From Phyllostachys edulis (taxonomy: Eukaryota > Streptophyta > Magnoliopsida > Poales > Poaceae): a DNA stretch of 64,000 bases. A model generated the notes under the pieces. That model had not been told where the DNA came from and made no database searches. It worked only from the letters and a program-made list of their open reading frames with translations. The DNA is taken from NCBI GenBank assembly GCA_036346405.1, contig CM070550.1, positions 15,906,115 to 15,970,114 of the forward strand. The letters are read 5' to 3'. The number at the start of each line of letters is the position of its first letter. Position 1 is the stretch's first letter. Positions 11,701 through 22,837 of the stretch are shown here, piece by piece. A program made the translations under genes and the position numbers.

Positions 11701-12261
11701 GCGGCAGCGCACAAGGCTCTCGGCCGTGGCGGCTAGGGCACCGATGGCGGCGGGGTTGGCCAAGCGGACACGCGCACGAGTGGTGGCTCTTATAACGCCT
11801 TGGCATGTGTGCATGCAAGAGGCGGACTCCAAGGCGGAGGCACGGTTAAGACCTGGGCAGATGCGGCACAAGCGTGGGCGCACACGCACGCACAGCAAGG
11901 GCAGCTGGTAGGTGGACCAAGGGTGGCGGTGGCACCTGATAGGGTTTTGGTGAGAGCAGGCCAGGCTAGCAGTTGGGCCGGGAGGAGAGAGGAAGGAGTG
12001 TGGACCAATAAGGATTCGGCCCACAAGGAAATAAGGAAAAGGAATTGATTTCTGAATTTAAGAAAAGGTTGAAAATCCAAATGAGGTAAAATAAATAGCA
12101 AATAAGTTCAAAAAAATCCAAGAAATTACCAGAAAATTCCTTGGAGCACAAGGAAGCCAAATAACATAGGTTTTTATTTAATTGATGCTTAGGAAATTCC
12201 CAATTAAGCTTTATTAATTCAAATAAAATTGGTGAAATTTTTCAGGGACCTAAACTACTCA
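8724..12261 (-). mobile_element. Large gypsy solo LTR, minus strand, split by a CACTA element
   Basis: Read on the minus strand this LTR starts TGTAACGTCCCAAATTTGG (at 59964) and ends GGTCCCGACA (at 8724). It is flanked by the duplication AATAA. The CACTA element at 12262-59926 splits it, so its first 35 bases are at 59930-59964. The total is about 3.57 kb, similar to the two related LTRs in this window (30161-33273 and 45152-48579). It shares with them the TGTAAC start and a block near the 3' end (here about 10290-10340) with GACGATTCCGG and a following GGCAAGTTATACC. The family resembles rice RIRE3/RIRE8-type elements. ORF-like stretches at 10950-12050 are GC-rich LTR sequence, not genes. 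Confidence 0.8.
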
Positions 12262-12289
12262 CACTACTACAAAAAGGCTAATACTGGAC

Positions 12290-12610
12290 GCCTCATCATA
12301 GACGGTTGACCAAAACCGTTTGTATTACATGCAATCACAAACGGTTTTGGTTTAGAGACCGTATGTGTTACTGGCTGCGCTAAAAACCATCTGTGAAGAG
12401 GTAATATCACAGACGGTTCATGTTGAAAACCGTCTGTGAAGTATCACAGACGGTTCTAGTTAATAACCGTCTGTGATAATTCTACATATCACAGACGGTT
12501 TTCAACAAAGAATCGTTTGTGAAATATCACAAACGGTTCTTAACAATAACTGTCTGTGATATTACCACATATCACAGACGGTTTTTTTGTTATAACCGTC
12601 TGTGATAATA
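12290..12610. repeat. CACTA 1 left subterminal repeats
   Basis: At least eight copies of ATCACAGACGGTT or its complement AACCGTCTGTGAT, in both orientations. In CACTA elements such repeats are binding sites for the small transposon-encoded protein. Adjacent copies in opposite orientation could form hairpins. Confidence 0.85.
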
Positions 12611-12614
12611 TCGC

Positions 12615-12735
12615 TACAGCCCGATGCGTTTCTTCGTCGCCGATGCGTCTCTTTGTCGCCATCTGCTTCGGCTCCCCGATGCATCTCTTCGTCGCATCGA
12701 TCCGCTTCGGCTCCCCGATGCGTCTCTTCATCTCA
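12615..12735 (+). repeat. Imperfect tandem repeat, unit about 45 bp
   Basis: Three copies of a unit containing GATGCGTCTCTTCGTCGC and TTCGGCTCCCC lie just after the subterminal repeats of CACTA 1. Differences between copies are few. Confidence 0.6.
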
Positions 12736-12818
12736 CACTTCGAATTTATACCTTGTTTTATAAAAAGGATCATCCGCTATCGAAGATGATCATCCCCACA
12801 TACTTATAAAAAAACGAA

Positions 12819-13289
12819 ATGGCTGCCTCTTCCTTGTCGCCGACATTGATGGCCTACCTGGCCGCACTGTACGAGCACCGCTCTCGCTGTACGTTGAACC
12901 GTGCTGCGGAAGAACATTGTTTCAACAGTGTTTTCACTCCTATGTCAACCGAGAATTTGCCGGAGCAAGCGACGGCCACCTTCCGCCATCTTGACATCCT
13001 CCTCCGCCGCGTCTTCCGGGTGATCTCCCATTTTCTGTGAGTTTACCGCGTCATCGACGTGGTCCTCCAAAACGACGTTGTACGTCTCCAGGAGGCTTGC
13101 CGTCACTTGGACCGCGTAATCGAGGCGACAGGCGACCGAGTCGACCAGGCCGTGACCCCTCAAGCAAGGGAAGAGAGCCTATGGGCTCAATTCTTCTTGG
13201 TTAAACAGCCTGAGGGTCTTCGGGAGACACTCGAACGAGCGCGTCAGCAGATGGACGCATTTCAGGCTTCGTTCGCTAATGATCAGTAA
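12819..13289 (+). pseudogene. Small helical ORF of CACTA 1 with an in-frame TGA
   Basis: One frame runs from ATG at 12819 to TAA at 13287-13289, interrupted once by TGA at 13038-13040, for about 156 codons. The first part reads MAASSLSPTLMAYLAALYEH; the second is rich in charged and hydrophobic residues in helical spacing (VVRLQEACRHLDRVIE, then LRETLERARQQMDAFQASF), suggesting a coiled coil. The GC-rich coding composition stands out from the AT-rich surroundings. I do not recognise the protein. It could be the element's own small protein, a captured host exon, or a gene read through the TGA. Confidence 0.4.
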
Positions 13290-13493
13290 CCGTCCGATGC
13301 TGACGCCGTCGCCTATGAACTATTGAAGACGGAGATAGCAGCCTACCTCTGCCACTAGAAAAACTTTGTTTATCTATAGGTTTCTAGTTTTTTAATCTTT
13401 TTGTAAGCGACTGGCCACGCTGTTTGGCCATATGAAAAATTCCAAAATGAAAAAAAAGTTTGGAGGTGAAGTTACTATATTAATTATATGTTG

Positions 13494-13495
<2 letters not shown>

Positions 13496-13545
<50 letters not shown>
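13496..13545. repeat. TA microsatellite
   Basis: About 25 uninterrupted TA units. A shorter run follows at 13658-13679. Confidence 0.95.
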
Positions 13546-13548
<3 letters not shown>

Positions 13549-13712
13549 GACAGTTTTGTGGAAAAAAATCTAGTTTCTAGTTTGGAGGTGAAGTTACAAT
13601 TAATATTAATTATATCGAGACAGTTTAGTGGAACAAATTAATTAATTATATATATCCGATATATATATATATATATATAGTTAAAGCAAATTTTTAGCAG
13701 TATTTAAACGAG

Positions 13713-15106
13713 TGTGGGGACCACAAGCCCGTCATCTACATGACGGGGACCTTAAATCAATACTTGGTCACCATATGACCAAGCCTCGAATATGATAACA
13801 TGATGCACATGAACAATTCTTCTATCCATCATTAACATGTATTAGCAGCAGCATCATACATGAATAAAACTTACTCATACTTCTAGCATTCTTGATCATT
13901 AACATACATATCATTCTAGCATCCATGTATAGTGAATATGTACATAATACTTGCAAACATGATCAATCACTCCTAAGTAATCTATCAATAACTGTACTTG
14001 CTTCAACCGTGCGAAGATGGAAGATGCGAAGAGGGCGCTGCCCTCGGAACCAAACCCCCACCTGAATTAAATTAACAAGCACTCTAAGATAGCAATTCTG
14101 GACAAAAACAAAGCTAGAAGCAAATACGAATTCGCTACACTCTCTAGTGTAATCCCCACTCCAAAATCCTAAACATCTGTCTGTCCCCTCAACAGGCAGT
14201 CCCCTTCTAAAATCTATAACTTTTCTTACAAAGATCCAAAAGGGGGGTGATCTCTGAATTTTTGGAAAGCTTACAACATGGCCTACATAAACTTATTTGG
14301 CGAGCTTCCCAGATTCGGCAATCTTCTATCTCTACTATATAGATTAATTGAACAACAAAATCTCGACAGTAGTTCTGGACAGCAATAGTAAAATTGACGT
14401 ATCTTACAGTATAGTGATCCAAAATTTGTGTTCTTTAGCTTTCTGGAAAGCTAATCAAAATACCTACAACTTTAGTTATGGTAAGATATTCTAAATAATC
14501 ATTTAACTACTTTCTAATGACCGATTAATATTAACTGTCAAAATTATGATAGAACCGCAGAACAGCAACGCTACGAAAATCATATTTCCTAATTTGCTCA
14601 TCCAAATGACGTGATCCAAGAACCTAAGGAAAGCTACTGACATTATCTACAACTCTCTAGGAGATGGCCAGACCTGATTTCGCAACTAACATCCTCAAAA
14701 CAGATGGCCATTGCAGACTGCCCTAAACCAATCTATTACCGACATTACGCAATTACAAGAATTACGCTACTAAACGAACGGAATCAGGATTACCCTTGAA
14801 GAATCCGCTGTCGAACGCGATGAACACCACACGATCCCTCTTCCTCCTTCCTTCCTCCCCTTCCTCTTCCTTTCTTCCTTGGCCGGCAGCACCCAACGGG
14901 GTTCTTCCCTCCTTTCTTCTTCTTGGCAAAGACCCAAAGGAGGCGCACCAGAGATGGGGTGGTATCAGAGCATCGATTTACAATCAGAAAGGTGGCACCG
15001 CTATCGAGGTATGGGCCAAAGGCCCATAACTATTTTCCTCCTAAATGCAGATTATTAATCAATTTTTAATTCATTAAATATTTATTTAATAAAATAGGAT
15101 ATTACA
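13713..15106 (-). mobile_element. Probable solo LTR or LTR fragment
   Basis: On the minus strand the block starts TGTAATATCC and ends GGTCCCCACA, so it has TG..CA ends of gypsy-LTR style, and is about 1.39 kb. The flanking pentamers differ (ACGAG and GATTT), so insertion as one unit is not shown. No coding motif is seen inside. Confidence 0.35.
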
Positions 15107-15308
15107 GATTTGATCCGAATTTTCTTATCGATTTCTACCAAATTGATGTTCAGTTCTGAAATTTTGAAGCATAATGCCATGGTCATTCGTCACCATCACT
15201 TTAAGGAGTCCCCGTTGCTCAAATCGTAGAGTTAGCACTTGTTTATCTTCTTCTCCCAAACAGACTACCTACAGATGATTTTGATTTCACTGGTATTTTG
15301 GGGTAACG

Positions 15309-15416
15309 AAAAGTTTAATGCTTAAACTTAACTTTCTATGCGACCGTATAATTTTTTTAAATCAAATTCACTCATAATATCCTTTAAATGACATCAAACA
15401 AGTCATCATTTACCAT
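15309..15416 (+). repeat. 108-bp direct repeat, partner at 17757-17862
   Basis: Begins GTTTAATGCTTAAACTTA in both copies and stays alignable through CTCATAATATC to ATCATTTACC. The two copies flank the possible TIR element, so the block may mark one older element interrupted by it. Confidence 0.65.
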
Positions 15417-15627
15417 CTCTCTCGCTAGCTAGTACACAGTCATATGTCACAACCGCGGAAGCTAAACTTGATTTGTGTACTGCTACTGCACAGCATAAAT
15501 TGGTCTGGTCTCGTTTGCAATAAACTCCATACATAGATGCGCTTGACGACGCAGCACCTAATTATCTAATTATCGCGTTTATTGCGGGCGACTGCTATAC
15601 CAATTGGAGCACGTACCAATGGACGAA

Positions 15628-17624
15628 CATGGGCGTGTTTGTTTTGGCTTCAGCTTCTGGCTTTCGGCCCAAAAAGTCAGAAGCCGAACCAAATGGTCGG
15701 CTTCAAGAAACTGCTTTTGTCCGAAGCTTCGAGCCTGTAAACGGTAGGATGCAGGAAGCCAAGAAGTCAACCATGAGGGGCTTCCCGCGCTTCCTTGTTT
15801 TCTGCATTCCCTAAATGCCCTTGGAGTTCGGCTCTTATTACCCACCATGTAAAACCTATATAATCACAGAGTCTGCTCTCATTCCCCACCCGTTCCCCAC
15901 CCCATTCACCCGTTCCCTACCCCACTCGTCCTCCTCCTCGAACCCTAGCAAGGGAAGCGGCGTTTGTGCCCCGCGCCTCTCATCCTCCTCCCCGTCGGCA
16001 CCGGTGCTGCCCTAGCCCCACTTCTCTGTCCTACCGCATGCCGTGCCTCCCGGCCGCCTCCCGCCTGACATCGCTTCCTCGACCGCCTCCCGTCCGACAT
16101 CGCCTCCCAGACCGCCCTAGCCTCGCTGCCCCGCCTGACGCCCCGACCTCCCTAGCCGCCATCCTACCCGACATCGCCTCCCGGCCACCTCCCGCCTGAC
16201 ATCGCCTCCCCGCCAGCCCGCCGAGTGCTGCCCGTGCATTCGGCCACCTCACGGGGCGAATCTGGGTCCACGACTGCATGATCGGCAACACACACCTCCG
16301 CCACCTCCATCGAGCAGGCGGCTCGCGCTTTGACCTCCATCCTGTAGAACCTCCACCTACTCTAAAAATAGCGGCCAGTAATCAAGGAATAGGACTTCTT
16401 AATTCATACGAGGTTTTGTTGGCGAAAAAGACCCAGAGATAGCAGATCTGGTTAGAAGTTATGCAGAGAAATAGTCAGTGTTCTTTGAACACTTTGTGAA
16501 CTCAGTCCTAATCAAAATGGGAAACAAAAATCCCCTTTTGAGTTAAAATGGAGAAATCTGCAAGAACTGTCGTAGGGTTAATCAGTACATCTAGTCAACA
16601 AACCTCAGTGCACATGATGTTACAGCTGTTATGGATGATGTTGACATGATCGACCTCCGTGACGCTATTGCAACGGCTTTGGTAGCATGACGATAGGATA
16701 GATGCACGATGTATGTAGTCTTTTGTATGTAGTACTTGCCTATCAACGACTCTAATAGCATGACGTATGTAGCATTCTATTTGTAGTACTTGCCAATGTA
16801 TGTATCTTGGAGCTTTGTCAAGGCCTGCTACTGTTGTCCCATGATCTGCCTACGTGATGTTTGGTTTACAACCTATGATGTTGTAAGACCTATGTTATGT
16901 TGAACCTGCTGTCAATTGTTTGGTGAACTAGTTGTGCAAGTCTTGGCTTGTTACTTTCTTTCCGATATGCACCAGTAAATTGGTTTATCTGTTGCGCGTC
17001 AGTTTTCCAATGCCATATGAATGAATGTGTAATTTCCTAGTTCTTGTGATTGTGAGAGATAAATTGTAATTATGAATGGATGTGTCTTTGCACTTATGAA
17101 TGCTGACTTGCTACGAAGTTGATAGTTTCCTTTTGCCTATTTTTGTGTCAAGATTGATTATCACTGTAATTTGTTATTTGTTGTTGTATTAACTATGAAG
17201 TAACTCTGGATGCCTCAACATCTATAAAAATTTGTTCGGTTACTCTTATTGTAATTATATCCATTAATGCATGTTCCTCTTATTGTCAATGCATCGTCAA
17301 TTGCGTTAGTCGTTGTCACTTGTCGTTAAATGTTGTTAAATATTGTTAAATGTCGTCAAATATTGTTAAATGTTGTTAAATATCATTAAATATCGTTAAA
17401 TATTTTTAAATGTTTTTAATTGCATTAAACGTCATCAACCAAACTATTACTGTCCTCAGGGGCATTTCAGACATTTCACAACTCGAAAGCTACAGCCAGC
17501 CTACATAAAAGCCAGACATCCAAACACCAAATCAGAAAAGCCTAGTATTCGTTTCAACCGTAAAGCCTCGCAAAGATCGCCAAAGCCGCTTTTTAGAAAA
17601 GCACAGCTGAAACAAACATGCCCT
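15628..17624. mobile_element. Possible TIR element with a GC-rich leader-like insert
   Basis: The left end GGGCGTGTTTGTTTTGGCTTC and the right end in reverse complement GGGCATGTTTGTTTCAGCTG look like a terminal inverted pair. A second, related right end lies at about 17866-18022, so the right boundary may belong to either. Inside, 15850-16020 resembles a plant promoter and 5' UTR (CTATATAAT, C-rich leader, CGAACCCTAGC), followed by GC-rich sequence to 16370 without a recognisable protein. I cannot see a clean target duplication. Confidence 0.3.
17323..17420 (+). repeat. Minisatellite of about 10-bp units (TGTTAAATAT type)
   Basis: Nine or so imperfect units such as TGTTAAATAT and TCGTCAAATA follow each other. 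It lies in AT-rich noncoding sequence. Confidence 0.8.
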
Positions 17625-18022
17625 ATGTCAGCTAGCATGATAAGTACCGGCCGGTTGACATGGTCGCAGCTTGTGGTTGCTAGATGATCTGATGATGCAT
17701 GCCTTATGTTTGAATAAAATTGGCATGGTAATTTAAAATACATTCATTTTCATTTAGTAAGTTTAATGCTTAAACTTACATTTCTATGGGACGGTGTAAT
17801 TTTTTAAAATCAAATCCACTCATAATATCGTTTAAACGGTATTAAATAAGCTATCATTTACCTCAGAGGCATTTCAAATATTTTCTAACTCAAAACAGTT
17901 AACCAGTCCAAATCAGATTGTCAGACACCAAACATCTTCAATTAAACCATTTTTGCCGTTCAGCCATATAGCCGAAAGCTCCTTTTTTTAGAAAAAGCTG
18001 TAGCCATAACCAACATGCCCAT

Positions 18023-19236
18023 TGTCAGCTTCGACATGTAATGGATTGTGTCTGCAGTATAGACGACTATTTGTACAACATCCAGTTCTTCCTGTTAATC
18101 TGCACGACAACGACAGATTTTGTTCAGAGAACTGTACCAAGGTACGACAGATGCATGCATGCTAAAAAGCTAAAGGCTCAAATAATAAAGACTTTCTAAA
18201 TTACTCGTATGAGTATCATCAATATGCATCACCACATGTCTACAATTTTAACAACCGCAAACGAGGTGGAATTAATGAACGGACAAGATCAAGCTACTAC
18301 AACGATCTGTCTAAATCCCGTGTGCTCTCTACCGCGGCGGAACTAAAGAAAGAAGACGACGGATGGTACTCAATGCATCAACATTTTTCAATTAACTGCA
18401 AGAAAAGAGATTAAAGATGACTTTTAATTGCACCTAAGGTCCTAAACAAGGTGATGCTTCATGCTTCTAAAGATATCCATAGTTTTGAAAGAGACGTTGC
18501 CCGGCCTCTCTTTTTGGATCAGGTTCACATTACCGGTTGAAAATAAATTCGGAGGGTTGCGATAGTAACCGGAAATTTTGGTCAATTTCGGCCTGAGTTT
18601 TCAAAAAAAAAACACTGAAATGTTCGGATTATAAATTTTTTTTAAAAAAATCAAATTCAAATAAAATTCAAGAAAATTCATTTTTTTTTGACAAAATTCA
18701 TCAAAACCAAAATTTTCGGTCGGTTTGAATTTTATTACCCCCACCCAACAATACTTCTGCCAAAATTTCATGAGATTTTTTTCATTGCTTTGGAAAGTAT
18801 ATAGACTCAACATGCTGAAAATTAAGAGGTTCGGTTGATCAGATTTGGATAAACCGAAGGACCACACGATGGATAACTTTATGAAAATTCCCTGAAATAT
18901 ATGCCGGAATAATATTTTTGTTGACTCTCGCCTTGGATTCCTATGACGGCATTTCAAATCCCTCTATTCATCCCTCGTCCAACGGTCCATTCAGTATGAG
19001 TTTGCATGTTGCACTTAGACAAGCGTTTGCACTAGATATATATATCTTAGTTAATATAGTTTTACTGCTAAGAAGGAACCACAGAAAAGAAAGAACTTGA
19101 ATATTTCTGGCCAAATTTGTTTGTCTCCATATATGTTTTCTTGAGTGAGATATAGGTCAGATTTGTATGTACTATACATACTCTTAATTAACCATGCCAA
19201 AACAAAACGTTTAAAGTAACACCCCACCCCCACAAT
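18023..19236. other. Noncoding, TE-like, nothing assigned
   Basis: 18540-18780 contains an AT-rich block with AAATTTTGGTCAATTTCGG and its near complement CCAAAATTTTCGGTCGG, which could be a decayed inverted-repeat element. I find no gene. Confidence 0.4.
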
Positions 19237-19552
19237 TTAAAACCTAAAAAGTTAGGTTGTGTGGCCTGAGATTAGCTAATCTAGCTAGTTTAAGACGTCT
19301 ATATATGCATAACTAAGATGTGTTGAGATAAGCATTACGTCGACTTTACTGAAGTTAAAAATTACAGTTAATGTAATTTCTCTACAGTTCGAGATGAAAA
19401 TGCACAAAGTAGATCGACTAACATGCATGTACAGTAACACTAAATATGGGCCATCGATGTCGTTAACGTAGCTAGTTAATTAGGGCTCAATGTAATTGAA
19501 TCCATTTAACGTTATGATCTGTATACCAGCTTGCCATGCAATCGGCTGTACG
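19237..19552 (+). repeat. 316-bp block, second copy at 53286-53607
   Basis: The two copies run in the same orientation from AACCTAAAAAGTTAGG to CAATCGGCTGTACGTA, with only scattered differences. The second copy ends where a hAT-like terminus starts at 53609. Identity of the repeat family is unknown to me. Confidence 0.85.
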
Positions 19553-19642
19553 TACGTACTACATGCCAAGGAAATGAATAGCTGAGAGACGAGCAAGATC
19601 ACGTGGTTTTCCTGATCTGTTCGATCGCCCAGTACTTTTATA

Positions 19643-20803
19643 TATATATTATACTGGCACGCACAATGTCACAAAGATTCCTTTCGTAATATATATTTTA
19701 TACGCACGAAATATATATACTCCTACGTATCTAAGGAATAATTAAGAGAAAAACAATGTGCAAGCTAGGGCGTAAGTACTTGTACTGTTGCCTTGCCTTT
19801 AAATGTAATGCAGTACAAGACTGAGCTGCATGCTGCTGTATGTCTGCGGAGTAGAAAGCAAAGTTTCATGTTGCATGTCTTCTTCCGAAGATATGCAGAC
19901 ATGCATGCATGGTGCCACGTGCAGTACATCCAATAGCCGTCTGACGAGGAACAGGAGACAAGATTGTTTGTACACTGTAGCAAACGGTACGGTATAAACT
20001 CCGCGTTAGTACAAAGGAATGGATCTAGGGGAGGCGGCGGGGGCGTGGAGGCGGTGACGAAATGGGGTGGAGAGGCGGTGGGGGGTGTGGAGGCGGCAGT
20101 GAAATGGGGAGGCGGCGATGAAATGGGGTGGAGAGCTAGGTATTTAGGAGAGGAGAGGGTTGGTACAGGGAAAAGATGGTGCATGATTTTTTTTCACTTG
20201 GTGCGATGCCAATTTTTTTCCCCGCGAAGAACACGTGGACCAAACCAATTAACTTGACGGTTGTAACCGTCAGCAAAATACTTTTTATTAAGAGTTGTAT
20301 AAAAACTGTAAGCAAAATTTGAATTTTTTCTAAGGGGGTACTATTCCTGTGACCAAAATAGTAAACCTTGACGGCCGGTACGGGCCATCAGCAAAATTGG
20401 TGGCCATCACGTTTTCCTAGCTTTGTAGTAGTGCGGAGTTTATACAGTACCGATTTGCTACAGTATACAAACAATCTTGTCTCCCGTTCCTCGTCAGACG
20501 GCTATTGGATGTACTGCACGTGGCACCATGCATGCATGTCTGCATATCTTCGGAAGAAGACATGCAACATGAAACTTTGCTTTTCTACTCCACAGACATA
20601 CAGCAGCATGCAGCTCAGCCTTGTACTGCATTACATTTAATGATTTAAAGGCAAGGCAACAGTACAAGTACTTACGCCCTAGCTTGCACATTGTTTTTCT
20701 CTTAATTATTCCTTAGATACGTAGGAGTATATATATTTTGTGCGTATAAAATATATATTACGAAAGGAATCTTTGTGACAGTGTGCATGCTAGTATAATA
20801 TAT
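19643..20803. repeat. Long inverted repeat, arms of about 360 bp, with a 428-bp loop
   Basis: The left arm 19643-20004 is the reverse complement of the right arm 20433-20803 with few mismatches. Both include AACAATGTGCAAGCTAGGGC or its complement, and the inner ends are ACTCCGC and GCGGAGT. The loop (20005-20432) ends in CTTTGTAGTAGT, like a CACTA terminus, and starts with a weaker match (AGTACAAAGG), so the loop may be a small CACTA derivative inserted at the centre of a palindrome. A transcript through it would form one long hairpin. The right arm and loop recur at 34310-35090 without the left arm. Confidence 0.85.
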
Positions 20804-21926
20804 GGGAAATGTTTTGGGTCCTGCGTTCGGACGGACAAAAAAAATCAGACGCTAGCAACCCATCTCTCTTAGCGTCGGAACAGAAGCAGATTAGTTCCTT
20901 TCGATTGCTTTCCTACGCACTGCACTCATGCATGCATCCGTATGTGGACCCAGTGTCGTAATAGTCTAGTGCATATACAGCTAGTGTGCGTGTGCATATT
21001 AATACATGTGATGTGGTGCCGAGCTAGCAAGGCTAACCCTTAATGTCAACTACTCTTCACTGTAACCCTCCTGCACATGTCCCCATGCAGTATGTGCTGC
21101 GATCGTACCATCTCCGATCCGTCGCTTTGCTTTTTGAGATGCTTTTGTTTTTTGATTTGTGATGTTATAATCGTTGTTCAAAGATGTTGTAATCATTGTT
21201 CTAGGATGTTGCAATTATTGTCCGGAGATGTTACAAGTGTTGCATCTGTAGAAAAAAAATGTTGCATCTGTAGAAAAAAATGTTGCATACTGTTCACGGC
21301 GATGTTGCATTTTTTTTCAACGCGTTTTTTTTCTAGATACTTTGTTTTTTGATTTGTGATGTTGCAACCGTTGTCCGTAGATGTTTGCAACCATTGTCCT
21401 AGGATGTTGCAACCATTGTTCGAGAATGTTGCAACCATTGTCCGGGGATTTTACAACCGTTGTCCGAGGATGTTGCAACCGTTGTCCAAGGATGTTTCAA
21501 CCGTTGTTCGGGGATGTTTCAACCATTGTCCGTGGATGTTGCAGCCGTGTCCGAGAGATGTTGCATGCAGCGGCGTACTTCTTTGCGATGTTGCATCTAT
21601 ATAAAAATATTGCGGCCTATTGAAAAAAATGTTGCATCCATAGGAAAAAAATATTGTATACTATTTACGGTGATGTTGCAAGATTTTTTCAACGCGTTTT
21701 TTTTTCATATGCTTTGTTTTGATTTTATTGGTGGAGGTTTAAGTTCACCCGGTTCATTAGTTTAGCTCCTAGTTAACTGCAGGGGATCAGAATAATAACG
21801 TGTGAAGGGCTAGCTTGGTGGCCGTTTGAAAATTTTGATCGTTGTTGGTGCGAGCTTGACGTGGTGCTTATTAGTTCATGTATGGGTAGCGTCCGATCGA
21901 TCGGACGTACGGCTCCTAGTCTTACC
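20804..21926. mobile_element. Repeat element rich in GATGTTGCAAC (copy 1)
   Basis: The left end GGGAAATGTTTTGGG..TGCGTTCGGACGG and the right end ..CGATCGGACGTACGGCTCCTAG have partial inverted similarity, in the style of a Mutator-like non-autonomous element. The interior has about fifteen copies of a 20-bp unit, GATGTTGCAACCGTTGTCCG with variants, at 21170-21680. The second copy is at 35091-36190. There is no coding capacity beyond repeats read through. Confidence 0.55.
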
Positions 21927-22837
21927 CTAATAATAAACAAACCGCTTAAGGATTTATTATTGGTTATGTTTCGTGCAATGGATTACTTGTAGTAATGAGA
22001 GTAGCGTATTTTTTTTTGGATATCCTTGTTTATGCTTTAGCTGATTAGCACATTTTGAATGCTTTGATGAATTCTGGATGTTAGAATATTGTCTTTGATA
22101 TATGTGACTGTTGGAACCTCCGGTATAGTTAGCTATACAAAGGAGGTTCTATCGAAATTTAGAATTATATGTCTTATGTTTTAATTTGTTATTATGTTTA
22201 AGTAGTAGCATTCCAGGCTCATGTTGGGCTGGGGTGTTACAGGAGAATTGCATACTCATCCATATATGTCATGATGTTTGGATCAATCAACCGAGCCTGC
22301 AAGGCAACAAATGAATTTAATGCATATAATATAACTTTTGTTGGCGTGTATTCCAACTTCCTAGTCTCTACTTGTTCAAAGTACTGTCTCAAAGTTCATG
22401 ATTGCTTCATCATTCCTACCTATAATGGCTTCAACCTTGAAATAAATTCAAAAACCAGAATCAACACATAGAGAAAGGTAAATTAAATCCACCAAAACAA
22501 AATTCAAAGATGAACTACAGACTTAACTTGAAGAACCACAGAAACAGATAGACATCTGATAAAAACTTAAATAATATGCCTAGCAGTTAGCACTTTACAG
22601 GTTCACCACATACTGAGGAGGACAACAACAGGAAACTTGAAGAAAGACAACCTTTGCAATTTCCAGTAAGATGTGCACATTGTTGGGAAATCATTGCAGT
22701 AGTTCTAGATATATGTCAAGGCGCTACTAGGCCAACAACCTTTGCGACTAAGATTTCACCGCCGAGATTGATCTCGGCCTGCAAGTACCGCACAACATCA
22801 TGTGGTTCTGGAGCATGTAGTGGCTTTGTGGCCCCTA
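21927..22837. other. Unassigned noncoding DNA before the gypsy element
   Basis: 22110-22243 has a TG..TTACA-bounded block without a partner. 22240-22830 is exon-intron-like in composition on the minus strand but I cannot name a product. The gypsy 5' LTR begins abruptly at about 22838. Confidence 0.4.

Noticed and set aside
10541..12024. Minus-strand ORFs of 212 and 297 codons rich in Pro, Ser and His
   Set aside because: They lie wholly inside the large gypsy solo LTR, whose middle is GC-rich; no domain is visible and similar incidental frames occur in the related LTRs at 30796-31450 and 45583-46545.
14961..14973. GGTATCAGAGC, like a primer-binding site on the plus strand
   Set aside because: The surrounding block has LTR-like polarity on the minus strand and there is no LTR end just before the site.
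21170..21680. Regular GATGTTGCAAC repeats considered as a CRISPR-like array
   Set aside because: Units follow each other without unique spacers, and the setting is a plant transposon.
22110..22243. Short block with TGTTGGAACC start and GTTACA end, like a small LTR
   Set aside because: No flanking duplication, no partner copy, and too short to separate from chance.
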